A stretch of DNA of 64,000 nucleotides, taken from positions 1-64,000 of the forward strand of contig HF993639.1 in the NCBI GenBank assembly GCA_000433915.1, read 5' to 3'. The notes under the pieces were generated by a model that was not told where the DNA came from, made no database searches, and saw only the letters and a list, made by a program, of their open reading frames with translations. This document shows, piece by piece, positions 47,296 through 56,669 of the stretch (the first letter of the stretch is position 1; each line of letters opens with the position of its first letter). The stretch is from Clostridium sp. CAG:793 (GTDB lineage: Bacteria; Bacillota; Clostridia; TANB77; CAG-508). The position numbers and the translations under genes were made by a program.

Positions 47296-48123
47296 TTATT
47301 TAATATATATATCTGGATTGACATATTCATTATCTTTTAATATTTCAAAATGTAGATGGCTACCATCTAATGTCTCAAATACAGCTGAATTTCCAACAGT
47401 TCCAATTGACTGGCCTTGTTTTACACTATCTCCTTCTTTTACAAACTCTGTACTTAATAAACTAGAATATACTGTTGAAAATCCATCAGAATGCTCTATT
47501 ATTATGCTTAATCCATATCGTGGATCTTCTTTTATTGCTTTTATTTTTCCATCTGCTGCTGCCTTTACAACTGTTGTTTTCTCTGCTTTAATATCTATTC
47601 CTCTATGTGTTATCCATTCTTGCAATGTATTCGAATAGATTAGTCCATCCATAGAAAATTTAGTTGTTATTTCTCCTTCAACTGGTTTTATAAATTGTTC
47701 TTTTACTTTTGTTTCTTCTTTAGTTTCATTTTTCACATGATTTTCTTCTGATTTCGTATCTAAATTATTATCAGATTTATTATTGTTCTTTGAATCTATT
47801 TGATTTACTGTAATATTATTTTCTTGATTAACTGATGTATTATTTGATATATTGTTTTGAGCGACTTTACTTACAGAATTTTGATTTTTTACTTCATTTA
47901 TGTTTTTACTTAAGTCCGTACTTGCTTGCTCTAATGCTAATATGTTTGCTGTTTGATTATATTGTACAGTGTTTTTCTTAGCTTCTCTTGTTGCTTTTTC
48001 ATCATTCATAGATAGTATTATTGCTATTGATAGTAAAGTAATTGATATTAAAAATCCAATTATGCTCATTACTTTTTTATTATCTTTGTTCTCTTTATTC
48101 TCATTTCTCTTTTCTCTTCTCAT
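47296..48123 (-). CDS. spoIIQ: SpoIIQ-like M23 membrane peptidase
   Basis: 275 residues: a membrane helix (about 17-38), an Asn/Lys/Glu linker, and a C-terminal LytM domain with THRGIDIKAE and HLHFEIL. The zinc ligands appear intact, as in clostridial SpoIIQ and unlike the degenerate B. subtilis protein. It lies after spoIID, matching the clostridial spoIID-spoIIQ pairing. It is expected to bridge the forespore with SpoIIIAH during engulfment. Confidence 0.83.
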   Translation of the reverse strand: MRREKRNENKENKDNKKVMSIIGFLISITLLSIAIILSMNDEKATREAKKNTVQYNQTANILALEQASTDLSKNINEVKNQNSVSKVAQNNISNNTSVNQENNITVNQIDSKNNNKSDNNLDTKSEENHVKNETKEETKVKEQFIKPVEGEITTKFSMDGLIYSNTLQEWITHRGIDIKAEKTTVVKAAADGKIKAIKEDPRYGLSIIIEHSDGFSTVYSSLLSTEFVKEGDSVKQGQSIGTVGNSAVFETLDGSHLHFEILKDNEYVNPDIYIK

Positions 48124-48193
48124 ATATATCCTCCTAAAAAATGTATTCTAAGTTCATTATTTCCATTTTTTAGGTGTATATACATTATGTACT

Positions 48194-49216
48194 TTAAAAT
48201 TCTGTTATTTCTACTCCTGTATAAAAGTGTTTTATAATTTCTTCATAATTACTTCCCTGTTTTGCCATACTATCTGCTCCAGTCTGACTCATGCCAACTC
48301 CATGACCATATCCTGTTACTATAAACGTAACTTTTCCATTATTTATTTCAATTTTAAAGTTTGTTGATTTTAATCCTAATAAACTTCTTACTTCTACTCC
48401 TGATAATTTTAAATTTCCAATCTGTATATTCTTTACTCTTCCCGCTTCTGTGTATTCTAATATTTTTACTGAGTCTTGTTGACTAATATCTATATTAAAA
48501 TCTGAATGTTTGGCTCGAATTTTATTTATTAGTTCTTCTTGAGTTAAAGTTACTTCTGAACTGTACTGTGAATATCCTTCCTCTCCAGATGTTTGTACTG
48601 ATTGAAGATATGGGAAATTGGTTCCTCCCCATACATTTACTGGAATCTCTGTAATTCCTCCACTGTTTGAATGAAAAAATGCATCTATTACATCTCCATT
48701 GTATGTAATTACTTTTCCTTTCGTTGTATTTACTGCTTTTACAATCTTATTCCAGTATTCTTCTCTTACATCTTCATTCCATCTAGCTAGTCTATCTTCT
48801 TTTGAAATCCACGCTTGGCAACAAGTTGAGCTATCACATATATCAGCTCCTTCATGTTTATTCTTATTTCTTTTTATTGAATATATTGTATATGTTCTTG
48901 CTACTAATGCTTGTGCATTTAAAGCTTCTTGCTCAAAATTTGCTGGCATTTCAGCCGATACTACTCCTAGTAAATATTCATCTAATGGTATTTCTTCTAT
49001 TTTCTTATCTTTTTTATGTAATAGTTTAATTTTGTTATATTCTTTGTAATTATACTGTTCTACATTTTCATCTTTTTTTTCAATTATATTATTACTTACT
49101 TCTATTTCATTTTTTACATCGTTGTTATATGCAATTGTATATGACTTGGTTAGCAATGCTGGCATTATAAACATAAAAAATATTAATCCTATTATAGAGA
49201 AAACTATTTTTGTCAT
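48194..49216 (-). CDS. spoIID: Stage II sporulation protein D (lytic transglycosylase)
   Basis: 340 residues: a membrane helix (about 5-25) and a SpoIID domain with VSAEMPANFEQEALNAQALVA (split here only as a guide), FHSNSGGIT and GHGVGMSQTGADSMA. It cleaves glycan strands at the septum for engulfment. The ATG is 1 nt after the sigF stop, so it is an extra member of the spoIIA transcript, an arrangement worth comparing between relatives. Confidence 0.94.
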   Translation of the reverse strand: MTKIVFSIIGLIFFMFIMPALLTKSYTIAYNNDVKNEIEVSNNIIEKKDENVEQYNYKEYNKIKLLHKKDKKIEEIPLDEYLLGVVSAEMPANFEQEALNAQALVARTYTIYSIKRNKNKHEGADICDSSTCCQAWISKEDRLARWNEDVREEYWNKIVKAVNTTKGKVITYNGDVIDAFFHSNSGGITEIPVNVWGGTNFPYLQSVQTSGEEGYSQYSSEVTLTQEELINKIRAKHSDFNIDISQQDSVKILEYTEAGRVKNIQIGNLKLSGVEVRSLLGLKSTNFKIEINNGKVTFIVTGYGHGVGMSQTGADSMAKQGSNYEEIIKHFYTGVEITEF

Positions 49217-49217
49217 A

Positions 49218-49928
49218 TTATGCTTCTTTTAGTTCCTTTCCTAGATTTTCAAGTATCTTTTTTTCGATTCTAGATACCTGAACTTGACTTATTCCTATTA
49301 TATCTGCTACTTTCTTTTGTGTTTGATTTTTGTAATATCTTAAGTATATTATTTTCTTTTCTCTATTAGTTAGATTGTCTAAACATTGTTTTAATGCTAA
49401 AGAATTTACTACTCTATCTTCTACTCCATCTTTATTACTGATTCTATCCATTAATGATAAATCATCTGAGTCATCTCCTGATATCTTTTCTTCTAATGAT
49501 TTTATACAATTTGATGATTCCATTGCTAATGCAATCTCTTCTTTATCTATTTTTAGTTTTCTTGCAAGTTCTTCTACTGTTATTTCAGGATTTATCTTTT
49601 TTTCTGCTTCAATTTTTGTTGCTAATGCTTTTATACTTCTTGATATTTTTATTGGTCCATTGTCCCTTAGAAATCTTTTTATTTCTCCAATTATATAACT
49701 TACAGCAAATGTAGATAACATTACATTATATGAGAAATCAAATTTTTGTACTGCTTTTATAAATCCTATTGCTCCTATTTGATATATGTCATCAAATTCT
49801 AGTCCTCTGTTTTCAAATCTTTTTGAGATATTTATTATAAGACCTCTGTTCTCTATGACTAATTCGTTTAGCACCTCTTTATTTCCCTGTTGTGCTTCAA
49901 TAATTCTTTTCTTTAGATTTTCATCCAT
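49218..49928 (-). CDS. sigF: Forespore sigma factor SigF
   Basis: 236 residues: sigma-70 regions 2 (FDDIYQIGAIGFIKAVQKFD), 3 and 4 (KKVADIIGISQVQVSRIEKK). With spoIIAB and spoIIAA it forms the spoIIA operon. It becomes active in the forespore once SpoIIAB is displaced. Confidence 0.96.
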   Translation of the reverse strand: MDENLKKRIIEAQQGNKEVLNELVIENRGLIINISKRFENRGLEFDDIYQIGAIGFIKAVQKFDFSYNVMLSTFAVSYIIGEIKRFLRDNGPIKISRSIKALATKIEAEKKINPEITVEELARKLKIDKEEIALAMESSNCIKSLEEKISGDDSDDLSLMDRISNKDGVEDRVVNSLALKQCLDNLTNREKKIIYLRYYKNQTQKKVADIIGISQVQVSRIEKKILENLGKELKEA

Positions 49929-49946
49929 GAGCTTCTCCTATAATAT

Positions 49947-50453
49947 TCATTCATTTATTATCTTTTTATTTGAAGCTTCAATTTTATTTTCTAATTTATA
50001 TGTATCATTTTCATCATATTCTTTTGATTCTATCTTTTTCTTCATTATAACTTTTGTTCCAAAACCTATCGCAGATTCTACCTTTACTTCGTCCATGAAG
50101 CTTTCCATTATTGTAAATCCCATTCCGGATCTCTCTAAGTCAGGTTTAGATGTATATAATGGTCTCATTGCCATTTCTACATTTTCTATTCCTTTTCCTC
50201 TATCTGAAATCACAATTTCTATATTATTTGCAAATATCTTTGCTTCTATTTTTACGATCCCATCTTCATCATCATATCCATGGATTATGCTATTGGTTAC
50301 TGCTTCTGACACTGCTGTTTTTATGTCTGATAACTCATCTATTGTTGGGTCTAATTGTGCAGCAAAGGCAGCTACTGTTATCCTAGCAAATGCTTCATTG
50401 CTAGTTTTACTTGTAAATTCTAATTTCATCTCATTGTCATATAATCCCTTCAT
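49947..50453 (-). CDS. spoIIAB: Anti-sigma F kinase SpoIIAB
   Basis: 168 residues from ATG 50453, placed after AGGAGG inside the end of spoIIAA. GHKL kinase motifs are AVSEAVTNSIIHGY (N box), DRGKGIEN (G1) and RSGMGFTIM (G2). It binds SigF and phosphorylates SpoIIAA. Confidence 0.95.
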   Translation of the reverse strand: MKGLYDNEMKLEFTSKTSNEAFARITVAAFAAQLDPTIDELSDIKTAVSEAVTNSIIHGYDDEDGIVKIEAKIFANNIEIVISDRGKGIENVEMAMRPLYTSKPDLERSGMGFTIMESFMDEVKVESAIGFGTKVIMKKKIESKEYDENDTYKLENKIEASNKKIINE

Positions 50454-50775
50454 TATTTTCCTCCTCATCCATTTGTATTGGTATTATCCTTGATACTCCA
50501 CTCATATCAAATATTCTTTTTAATCTCTTTTTTACATTTATTATTTCAAATTGTCCTCCTAATAATTTTACTAATTTATATCTTCCTAATACCATTCCTA
50601 TTCCTGAGCTATCCATAAATAAAATGTCACTAAAATCAAATATAACTTTTCTTGGACTAAATCTTTCAATGTCACCGTCTACCTTTCTTCTAATTTTGTC
50701 AGCTGTATGCTGATCAATTTCTTCTGTTAATTTAAAAGTTAATACTTTTCCCTCTTTTGAATATGTTGAAATCAC
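50437..50775 (-). CDS. spoIIAA: Anti-anti-sigma factor SpoIIAA
   Basis: 112 residues, a STAS domain with the phosphorylatable Ser in FMDSSGIGM. The start is GTG 50775, 7 nt after GGAGG. Two Spo0A-type boxes lie upstream of the putative promoter. Confidence 0.95.
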   Translation of the reverse strand: MISTYSKEGKVLTFKLTEEIDQHTADKIRRKVDGDIERFSPRKVIFDFSDILFMDSSGIGMVLGRYKLVKLLGGQFEIINVKKRLKRIFDMSGVSRIIPIQMDEEENNEGII

Positions 50776-50805
50776 ATTTTCCCTCCTTTACATCTTTTTA
50801 TGCAA

Positions 50806-50836
50806 TAAAAAAAGAAACTATATATATTATAGTTCC
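50806..50836 (-). terminator. Hairpin overlapping the spoIIA promoter region
   Basis: GGAACTATA and TATAGTTTC form a 9-bp stem with one G-T pair, then seven T residues. It suits a terminator of the upstream gene. The same bases hold a TATAAT (50831-50826) with TGGATA 17 nt upstream (50854-50849), so it may overlap the spoIIA promoter. Confidence 0.7.
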
Positions 50837-50864
50837 TTTTTCCATATATATCCATAGGATATTT

Positions 50865-50890
50865 TGTCGAATCTTGACAAGTTTTCGACA
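50865..50890. promoter_or_regulatory. Inverted pair of Spo0A boxes before spoIIAA
   Basis: TGTCGAA occurs at 50865-50871 on the plus strand and 50890-50884 on the minus strand, both perfect, with a variant TTGTCAA between them. They sit 10-36 bp upstream of the putative -35. Spo0A~P is the known activator of spoIIA in Bacillus. Confidence 0.75.
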
Positions 50891-50892
50891 TT

Positions 50893-52101
50893 TTATTTCT
50901 TTAATACTTCACTTACTACATTTCCTATTGAAGAATTTGTATTTTCTTCTATTTTATTTGATTCCGTTGTATCATTAGTTTCATTTACAACTTCTGTTAC
51001 TTTATCATTATTACTTTCCCCAGCATTATTTGTAATAGTATTTGTTGTTTCATTTGTGATTTCATTTTTCTCTGTCTTCTCTTCATCTTCTGTTACTGTT
51101 TCTGTTACTTCTGTTGATATAGCAATTTTTAAAGTTATATATTTTGCATATAATGAAGCATTATCAAATACTAATTTTGAGTTTTGTATTACCCAATGTG
51201 ATTTATTTTCAAGTAAGAAATTTAATAAGTCTATTGTTTTTGTATATGTGTTTTCTACTGATTTTTTGGTTGCTGATATTTCTTCTTTTTCTTTTGCTAT
51301 CATTTCTGACAATTTGCTATTTCCAAAGAAGTAGTTTCTATATAATTCTATATATTCACTATTTACATTTTCAGTGCTTATTCTTGCCATTATATTGTCT
51401 TTTTCAAGTAACGCTTGTACTTTAGCAGCATCTTTACTAAATTGTTCTTTAGCTTCTGTAACTTCTGATACTGTTTCCTCAAATATTTTACCATCAGTTC
51501 CATAGCTACTTACATTTAATACGTCTTCTAGTAGTTCTTGTTCTCTAGTTATATCTTCCATAAGCTTTTTGTAGCTATCTGAATATTCTTTAAAATATTG
51601 TTTTATTGTTCTTTCTACTGCGGCATAACTTCCTGATGTTTTTATTTCTATTGAGTCAAAAGAATCTGTTGCTACATTTTTATTTGTTAATTTTTCAACT
51701 TCTTCATTAAGTAAGTGTGCTTGCTTATCTCCAGATAATTTTAAACCTAGCATTCCTAAAGCTACAATACATATAACTACACAAACTACTGAAAACCATT
51801 TTCCGTTTTTGCCTTTTTTTGCTGCCTTTCCATTATTAGTTTCTTCTATTTTTTTCATTACGTTTTCGTCAACTGTAACTTTTCCAGCAACTTTAAATTC
51901 TTTATCTGCTGGTACTTTTTTATTTTCTGTGGCTGCCTTATCTGTCTTTTCTACTTTAGTCTGTTTTTTTGCTTTTTCTTGTTTCTCTGCTTTTGGCTTT
52001 TCTTTCTTTTCTACTTTTGGTTCTGCTTTCTTATTTGTATTTTTTACTTCTGCACCTTTCTTTTCTTTTACTTCTTCATTCTTTTTTGATTCATCAGCCA
52101 T
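50893..52101 (-). CDS. Unrecognised membrane protein with a Lys/Glu-rich N terminus
   Basis: 402 residues from ATG 52101 (after AAAGGAG). Residues 1-85 are low complexity (repeats of KAEKQEKAKKQTKVEK type), followed by one membrane helix (about 93-113). A long helical region (about 125-345) comes next, and the tail is Thr/Asn/Glu-rich. The bulk is probably outside the cell or in the forespore space. It is just downstream of valS and just upstream of spoIIA. No family is recognised. Confidence 0.7.
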   Translation of the reverse strand: MADESKKNEEVKEKKGAEVKNTNKKAEPKVEKKEKPKAEKQEKAKKQTKVEKTDKAATENKKVPADKEFKVAGKVTVDENVMKKIEETNNGKAAKKGKNGKWFSVVCVVICIVALGMLGLKLSGDKQAHLLNEEVEKLTNKNVATDSFDSIEIKTSGSYAAVERTIKQYFKEYSDSYKKLMEDITREQELLEDVLNVSSYGTDGKIFEETVSEVTEAKEQFSKDAAKVQALLEKDNIMARISTENVNSEYIELYRNYFFGNSKLSEMIAKEKEEISATKKSVENTYTKTIDLLNFLLENKSHWVIQNSKLVFDNASLYAKYITLKIAISTEVTETVTEDEEKTEKNEITNETTNTITNNAGESNNDKVTEVVNETNDTTESNKIEENTNSSIGNVVSEVLKK

Positions 52102-52117
52102 TTTATATACTCCTTTC

Positions 52118-54793
52118 CTATTGCATACTTGCAATTCTTGCTTTTATATCTTCAAGCATTTTGGTGTATTTTATTAATTTGTCTTTTTCATCATTTATTT
52201 TACTTTCTGGTGCTTTTTCTAGGAAACCTTTGTTAGAAAGTATTCCTTTGCTTCTTTGTACTTCTTTTTCTAATTTTTCTTTTTCTTTCTCGAGTCTTGC
52301 TATCTCTTCTTTAATATTTACCAAATCTTCAAATGGCATATATAATTCGATTCCTTCTGTTATAACACTTATACTATTATCTGATATTCCTGTTTTATCA
52401 GATTGGATTTTTATTTCTGATCCCATTCCTAATTTTTGTAGGAAATTTCTTGACTCGTCAATTTCTTTCGCATATTTTGTTGTAACAAATATTAATTCTG
52501 CTTTTTTGCTTGGATGTATATCCATATTAGCTCTAATGTTTCTTATTCCAACTATTATTTCTTTGAATTTTCCTATTGTGTCTTTATTTGTATCGTATTC
52601 AACTTTTTTACTGCCATCTGGCCATTTTGTAAGCATTAAAGGAACTTCTTTGCAACTTGCAAGGCTCGCATATATTTCTGATGTAACAAATGGCATAAAT
52701 GGATGTAATAGTTGCATTGCTTGTTTAAATACATAATTTAATACATAACTTACTTGTACTTTCTCAGCTTGGTCTTCACTATATAATCTTGATTTAGCCA
52801 TCTCTATATACCAATCGCAAAATTCATCCCATATGAATGTATATATATTATCAAGTGCTATTCCTAGATCATAATCATTGATATTCTTAGTTACTTTATT
52901 TACAAGTGTTTCAAGTTCATTTATTATCCACTCATCTTCTATTTTTAGTGAACCTTGCTTGAATTTTCCTGTTCGTGCATCTGTATTATCTTTGCAGAAT
53001 GCTATTATTTCCTCTTTTGATGAAATGTTATTACTAATAAATTTAGCTGCATTCCAAATTTTATTTGCAAAGTTTGATGCTTGTTCTAATTTTTCAGGCA
53101 TATATTTTATGTCATTTCCCATTGTTGTTCCTGAAATTAGAGAGAATCTTAAGCTATCTGCACCATATTTATCTATGATTTCTAATGGATCAATTCCATT
53201 TCCTAAGCTCTTAGACATTTTTCTTCCTTGGCTATCACGTACTAATCCATGTATTACTACATCTTTAAATGGTTGCTCTTTTGTTGCATAATATGATGAA
53301 AATACCATTCTAATTACCCAGAATAATATTATGTCATATCCTGTAACTAATGTGTTAGTTGGAAAGAATGTTTTGAAATCCTCACTTTCAGTGTCTGGCC
53401 ATCCCATTGTTGAGAAAGGCCATAATGCTGAGCTAAACCATGTATCAAGTGTATCTGGATCTTGATGTAATTCAGTACTTCCACATGATTTGCATTTGCT
53501 TGGAGTTTCTTTTGCAACTGTTATGTGTCCACATTTATCACAATAATATGCTGGTATTCTATGTCCCCACCATAATTGTCTTGATATACACCAATCCTGA
53601 ATATTTTCTAGCCAGTTAAAATATGTTTTTTCGTATTTTTTAGGAACGAATTTTACTTCTCCATTTTTTACTGCTTCTATTGCTGGTTTTGCAAGTTCTT
53701 TCATTGCTACGAACCATTGCTCTGATATACGAGGCTCAACAATTCCGTGGCATCTGTAACATGTTCCTACATTATGTGTATAGTCTTCTATTCTTACTAG
53801 ATTTCCTAATTCTTTTAATTTATCAACGATTATTGGACGTGCATCTATTGATTTCGTTCCTTTTAATTCTGGAACTAAATCATTCATTACCGAATGGTCA
53901 TCAAATACTTCTATTATTTCAAGATTGTGTTTTAATCCTGCTTGATAATCATTTGGATCATGAGCTGGTGTAACTTTAACACATCCTGTTCCAAATTCTT
54001 TGTCTACAAATTCATCAGCTATAATAGGTATCTCTCTATTAACTATTGGTACTATACATTTCTTTCCTACAAGATTTTTATATCTTTCATCTGTTGGATT
54101 AACTGCTACTGCTGTATCTCCTAACATCGTTTCTGGTCTTGTAGTTGCAACTTCTACGAAATTATCTTCTCCAACAATCTTGTATTTTAAATGCCATAAA
54201 TGTGAAGGTTGTTCAACATATTCAACCTCAGCGTCTGATAATGATGTATGGCAATTAGGACACCAGTTTATCATTCTCTTGCCTTTATATATCTTGCCAT
54301 CATTATATAGGTTAACAAATTCCTCAAGAACTGCATCTGATAAGCCTTTATCTAGGGTAAATCTTGCTCTATTCCAATCACATGAACAGCCTAATTTTCT
54401 TTGTTGTTCTTGTATTGTTCCTCCATAAAGTCTAGTCCATTCCCATGCTTTTTCAAGAAATTTTTCTCTTCCTATATCTTGTTTTGATATTCCTTCTGAT
54501 TTTAATTTTTCTGTAACTTTTACTTCTGTTGCTATTGATGCATGGTCTGTTCCTGGTAACCATAGAGTGTTATATCCTTGCATTCTCTTAGTTCTAATTA
54601 AAATATCTTGTATTGTTCCATCTAAAGCATGTCCCATGTGTAGCTTTCCTGTTACATTTGGTGGAGGCATAACTATTGAGTATGAAGGATGAGACTTGTC
54701 CATACTAGGCTTAAAATATCCTTTTTCTTCCCACTCACTATATAATTTATCTTCAAAATCCTTTGGATTGTATTTATCTGCTAATTTCTTCAT
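52118..54793 (-). CDS. valS: Valyl-tRNA synthetase
   Basis: 891 residues. The HIGH motif is in NVTGKLHMGHALDG, the KMSKS motif in GRKMSKSLGN, a zinc-like Cys cluster (CDKCG..CKSCG) lies near residue 420, and a C-terminal coiled coil (about 825-890) is present. Full length, no editing-domain damage seen. Confidence 0.97.
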   Translation of the reverse strand: MKKLADKYNPKDFEDKLYSEWEEKGYFKPSMDKSHPSYSIVMPPPNVTGKLHMGHALDGTIQDILIRTKRMQGYNTLWLPGTDHASIATEVKVTEKLKSEGISKQDIGREKFLEKAWEWTRLYGGTIQEQQRKLGCSCDWNRARFTLDKGLSDAVLEEFVNLYNDGKIYKGKRMINWCPNCHTSLSDAEVEYVEQPSHLWHLKYKIVGEDNFVEVATTRPETMLGDTAVAVNPTDERYKNLVGKKCIVPIVNREIPIIADEFVDKEFGTGCVKVTPAHDPNDYQAGLKHNLEIIEVFDDHSVMNDLVPELKGTKSIDARPIIVDKLKELGNLVRIEDYTHNVGTCYRCHGIVEPRISEQWFVAMKELAKPAIEAVKNGEVKFVPKKYEKTYFNWLENIQDWCISRQLWWGHRIPAYYCDKCGHITVAKETPSKCKSCGSTELHQDPDTLDTWFSSALWPFSTMGWPDTESEDFKTFFPTNTLVTGYDIILFWVIRMVFSSYYATKEQPFKDVVIHGLVRDSQGRKMSKSLGNGIDPLEIIDKYGADSLRFSLISGTTMGNDIKYMPEKLEQASNFANKIWNAAKFISNNISSKEEIIAFCKDNTDARTGKFKQGSLKIEDEWIINELETLVNKVTKNINDYDLGIALDNIYTFIWDEFCDWYIEMAKSRLYSEDQAEKVQVSYVLNYVFKQAMQLLHPFMPFVTSEIYASLASCKEVPLMLTKWPDGSKKVEYDTNKDTIGKFKEIIVGIRNIRANMDIHPSKKAELIFVTTKYAKEIDESRNFLQKLGMGSEIKIQSDKTGISDNSISVITEGIELYMPFEDLVNIKEEIARLEKEKEKLEKEVQRSKGILSNKGFLEKAPESKINDEKDKLIKYTKMLEDIKARIASMQ

Positions 54794-54819
54794 ATCTTTA
54801 CATTCCTTATTTTATATTT

Positions 54820-54996
54820 TTATTTAATCATGCAATATATGACTCCACATATTACACACATTACTATTCCTATTAATTTTAATATTGTACACATTTTATT
54901 GCTGTCTTCACTGCTGAAAAACTTTTGACTAATTTTTCTTGCATCATAAATGCATGTAACTCCGATTGCAATAATAATTAATAAAATTATCTTCAT
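54820..54996 (-). CDS. Small membrane protein of 58 residues
   Basis: AAAGGATG precedes ATG 54996. The protein has two hydrophobic segments (about 3-17 and 40-57) with a polar DARKISQKFFSSEDSNK loop between. It lies between the aldose epimerase-like gene and valS. No known family is recognised, but the start signal and shape support a real gene. Confidence 0.65.
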   Translation of the reverse strand: MKIILLIIIAIGVTCIYDARKISQKFFSSEDSNKMCTILKLIGIVMCVICGVIYCMIK

Positions 54997-55066
54997 AGTT
55001 ATACATCCTTTAATTTAGTGTTTATATAGATAATTTGTATTATAAATTATCATATTTATGCTTTCT

Positions 55067-55939
55067 TTAGTTAAAAAATTCAACACTGAATTTATTTTCA
55101 AATTCTTCACCTGGTGTTAATGTTATCATATCAGGCTTTTTTGCAAATACATTTGTGCTATTGATTCTGTCTGCTGTTGACATCCATGGCTCTAAGCATA
55201 TAAATGGTGCACCTGGTTTTGACCAAATTCCAAGATATGGCCATCCATTGAAATCCATTGTTAATACTGTTTTTCTTGTTCTACTATTCTTTAAGCTAAT
55301 TTTTTTATTTTGGATTCCTTTTACTATAATTGCATCATTGTCAAATGTATGTTCATTTAATGAAATTCTTCTATTTCCTTCTAGTATGTTTTTGGCATAC
55401 TCTGTTCCAACTAAGCCATCAATTAAATACAAGAAATGTGCTCTTGTTTCTTCTTCAGCAAATTCTAAATAATAATTACCTCTTTTTAAATCGTCTTGAT
55501 CTATTTTGAATGCTGGATGTGAGCCTAATCCTATTGGCATATTAGAATTTCCTGTATTTATTACTTTATATATAAATATTAATTTGTTTTCTTCCTGTCT
55601 GTATGTATTATAAAGTTCAAAGTCAAATGGATATCTAGCCATTGTATATTTGTTGCTTTTTAAAACATATGAATGAAAATTATCAAGCTTTGTTACAGGC
55701 TCAAATTCCATGTCTCTTGCAAATCCATGTTGTAAGATTTCATACGTTCTTCCATTTATAATTGTTTGATTTCTCTTTAGCTTTCCGACTATTGGAAATA
55801 GAACTGGTGCATGTCTCTTCCAGTATACTTTTCCATTATCATCTCTTGCTTCTTCTCCTTGGTGTATTTTTTCAATTCCCTCTAGTTTAAAACTTAATAG
55901 TTCTCCACCAGCGCTCGTCGTTGTCATAAGAGCTCCCAT
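55067..55939 (-). CDS. Aldose 1-epimerase-like protein
   Basis: 290 residues, galactose-mutarotase fold with the phrases HGFARDMEFE and GLGSHPAFKI and the C-terminal FICLEPWMSTADR. It interconverts sugar anomers or hexose-6-phosphates (YeaD/LacX-type); the substrate is not set. AAAGGA lies before ATG 55939. Confidence 0.88.
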   Translation of the reverse strand: MGALMTTTSAGGELLSFKLEGIEKIHQGEEARDDNGKVYWKRHAPVLFPIVGKLKRNQTIINGRTYEILQHGFARDMEFEPVTKLDNFHSYVLKSNKYTMARYPFDFELYNTYRQEENKLIFIYKVINTGNSNMPIGLGSHPAFKIDQDDLKRGNYYLEFAEEETRAHFLYLIDGLVGTEYAKNILEGNRRISLNEHTFDNDAIIVKGIQNKKISLKNSRTRKTVLTMDFNGWPYLGIWSKPGAPFICLEPWMSTADRINSTNVFAKKPDMITLTPGEEFENKFSVEFFN

Positions 55940-56055
55940 GGCTAATTTCCTTTCTAAAGTAAAGTCTATTTTTTATGTTATTATTATATTATTTTATTGC
56001 CAAAAGGTCAATAATTTCAAGGAAATTACACCTAAAAAGTAATATTTAAAACACA

Positions 56056-56095
56056 AAAAATAACAAGTATCATTTAGCGTGTACTTGTTATTTTT
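56056..56095. terminator. Terminator after greA
   Basis: AAAAATAACAAGTA (56056-56069) pairs with TACTTGTTATTTTT (56082-56095), a 14-bp stem with T-rich tails on both strands. Confidence 0.88.
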
Positions 56096-56101
56096 CATTT
56101 T

Positions 56102-56578
56102 TTATTTCTTTATAGATAATACTTTAAATTGTGCAACCCCTGCTGGTACATTTGCTGTTACCACTTCACCTTTTTTAGCACCTAATAAAGCTGAACCAAT
56201 TGGAGATTCATTTGATATTTTGTTTTGTGCTAAATCAACTTCTGTAGATCCAACTATTGTATATGTAACATCTTCGTCAAAGTCCATGTCGTGAACTTCT
56301 ACTGTGTTTCCTACTTGTACAGTCTTTGTATCTATTTCAGATTCATCGATAATCTTTGCATGTCTTAATTTATTTTCTAATTCAATTATTTTATTTTCAT
56401 TAGCCTCTTGAGCAGATTTTGCTTCATCATATTCAGAGTTTTCAGATAAATCTCCATATCCTAATGCTATCTTGATTCTTCCTGCGATCTCTGTTCTTTC
56501 TGTTGTCTTTAAATACTCTAATTGTTGTTCCAACTTGTCAAATCCTTCTTGAGTTAAGATTACCTCTTCGTTGTCCAT
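56102..56578 (-). CDS. greA: Transcription elongation factor GreA
   Basis: 158 residues from ATG 56578 after GGAGGG. An N-terminal coiled coil (GYGDLSENSEYDEAKSAQE) enters the polymerase channel, and the C terminus is FKBP-like (ESPIGSALLGAKKGE). It rescues backtracked RNA polymerase. Confidence 0.96.
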   Translation of the reverse strand: MDNEEVILTQEGFDKLEQQLEYLKTTERTEIAGRIKIALGYGDLSENSEYDEAKSAQEANENKIIELENKLRHAKIIDESEIDTKTVQVGNTVEVHDMDFDEDVTYTIVGSTEVDLAQNKISNESPIGSALLGAKKGEVVTANVPAGVAQFKVLSIKK

Positions 56579-56669
56579 GAGTATCCCTCCTTTGCATACA
56601 GTATTTTGAAATTCAATTTTTATATAATAATGCAAATTATCATTTTTGTCAATACTATTTTCAAAGATT

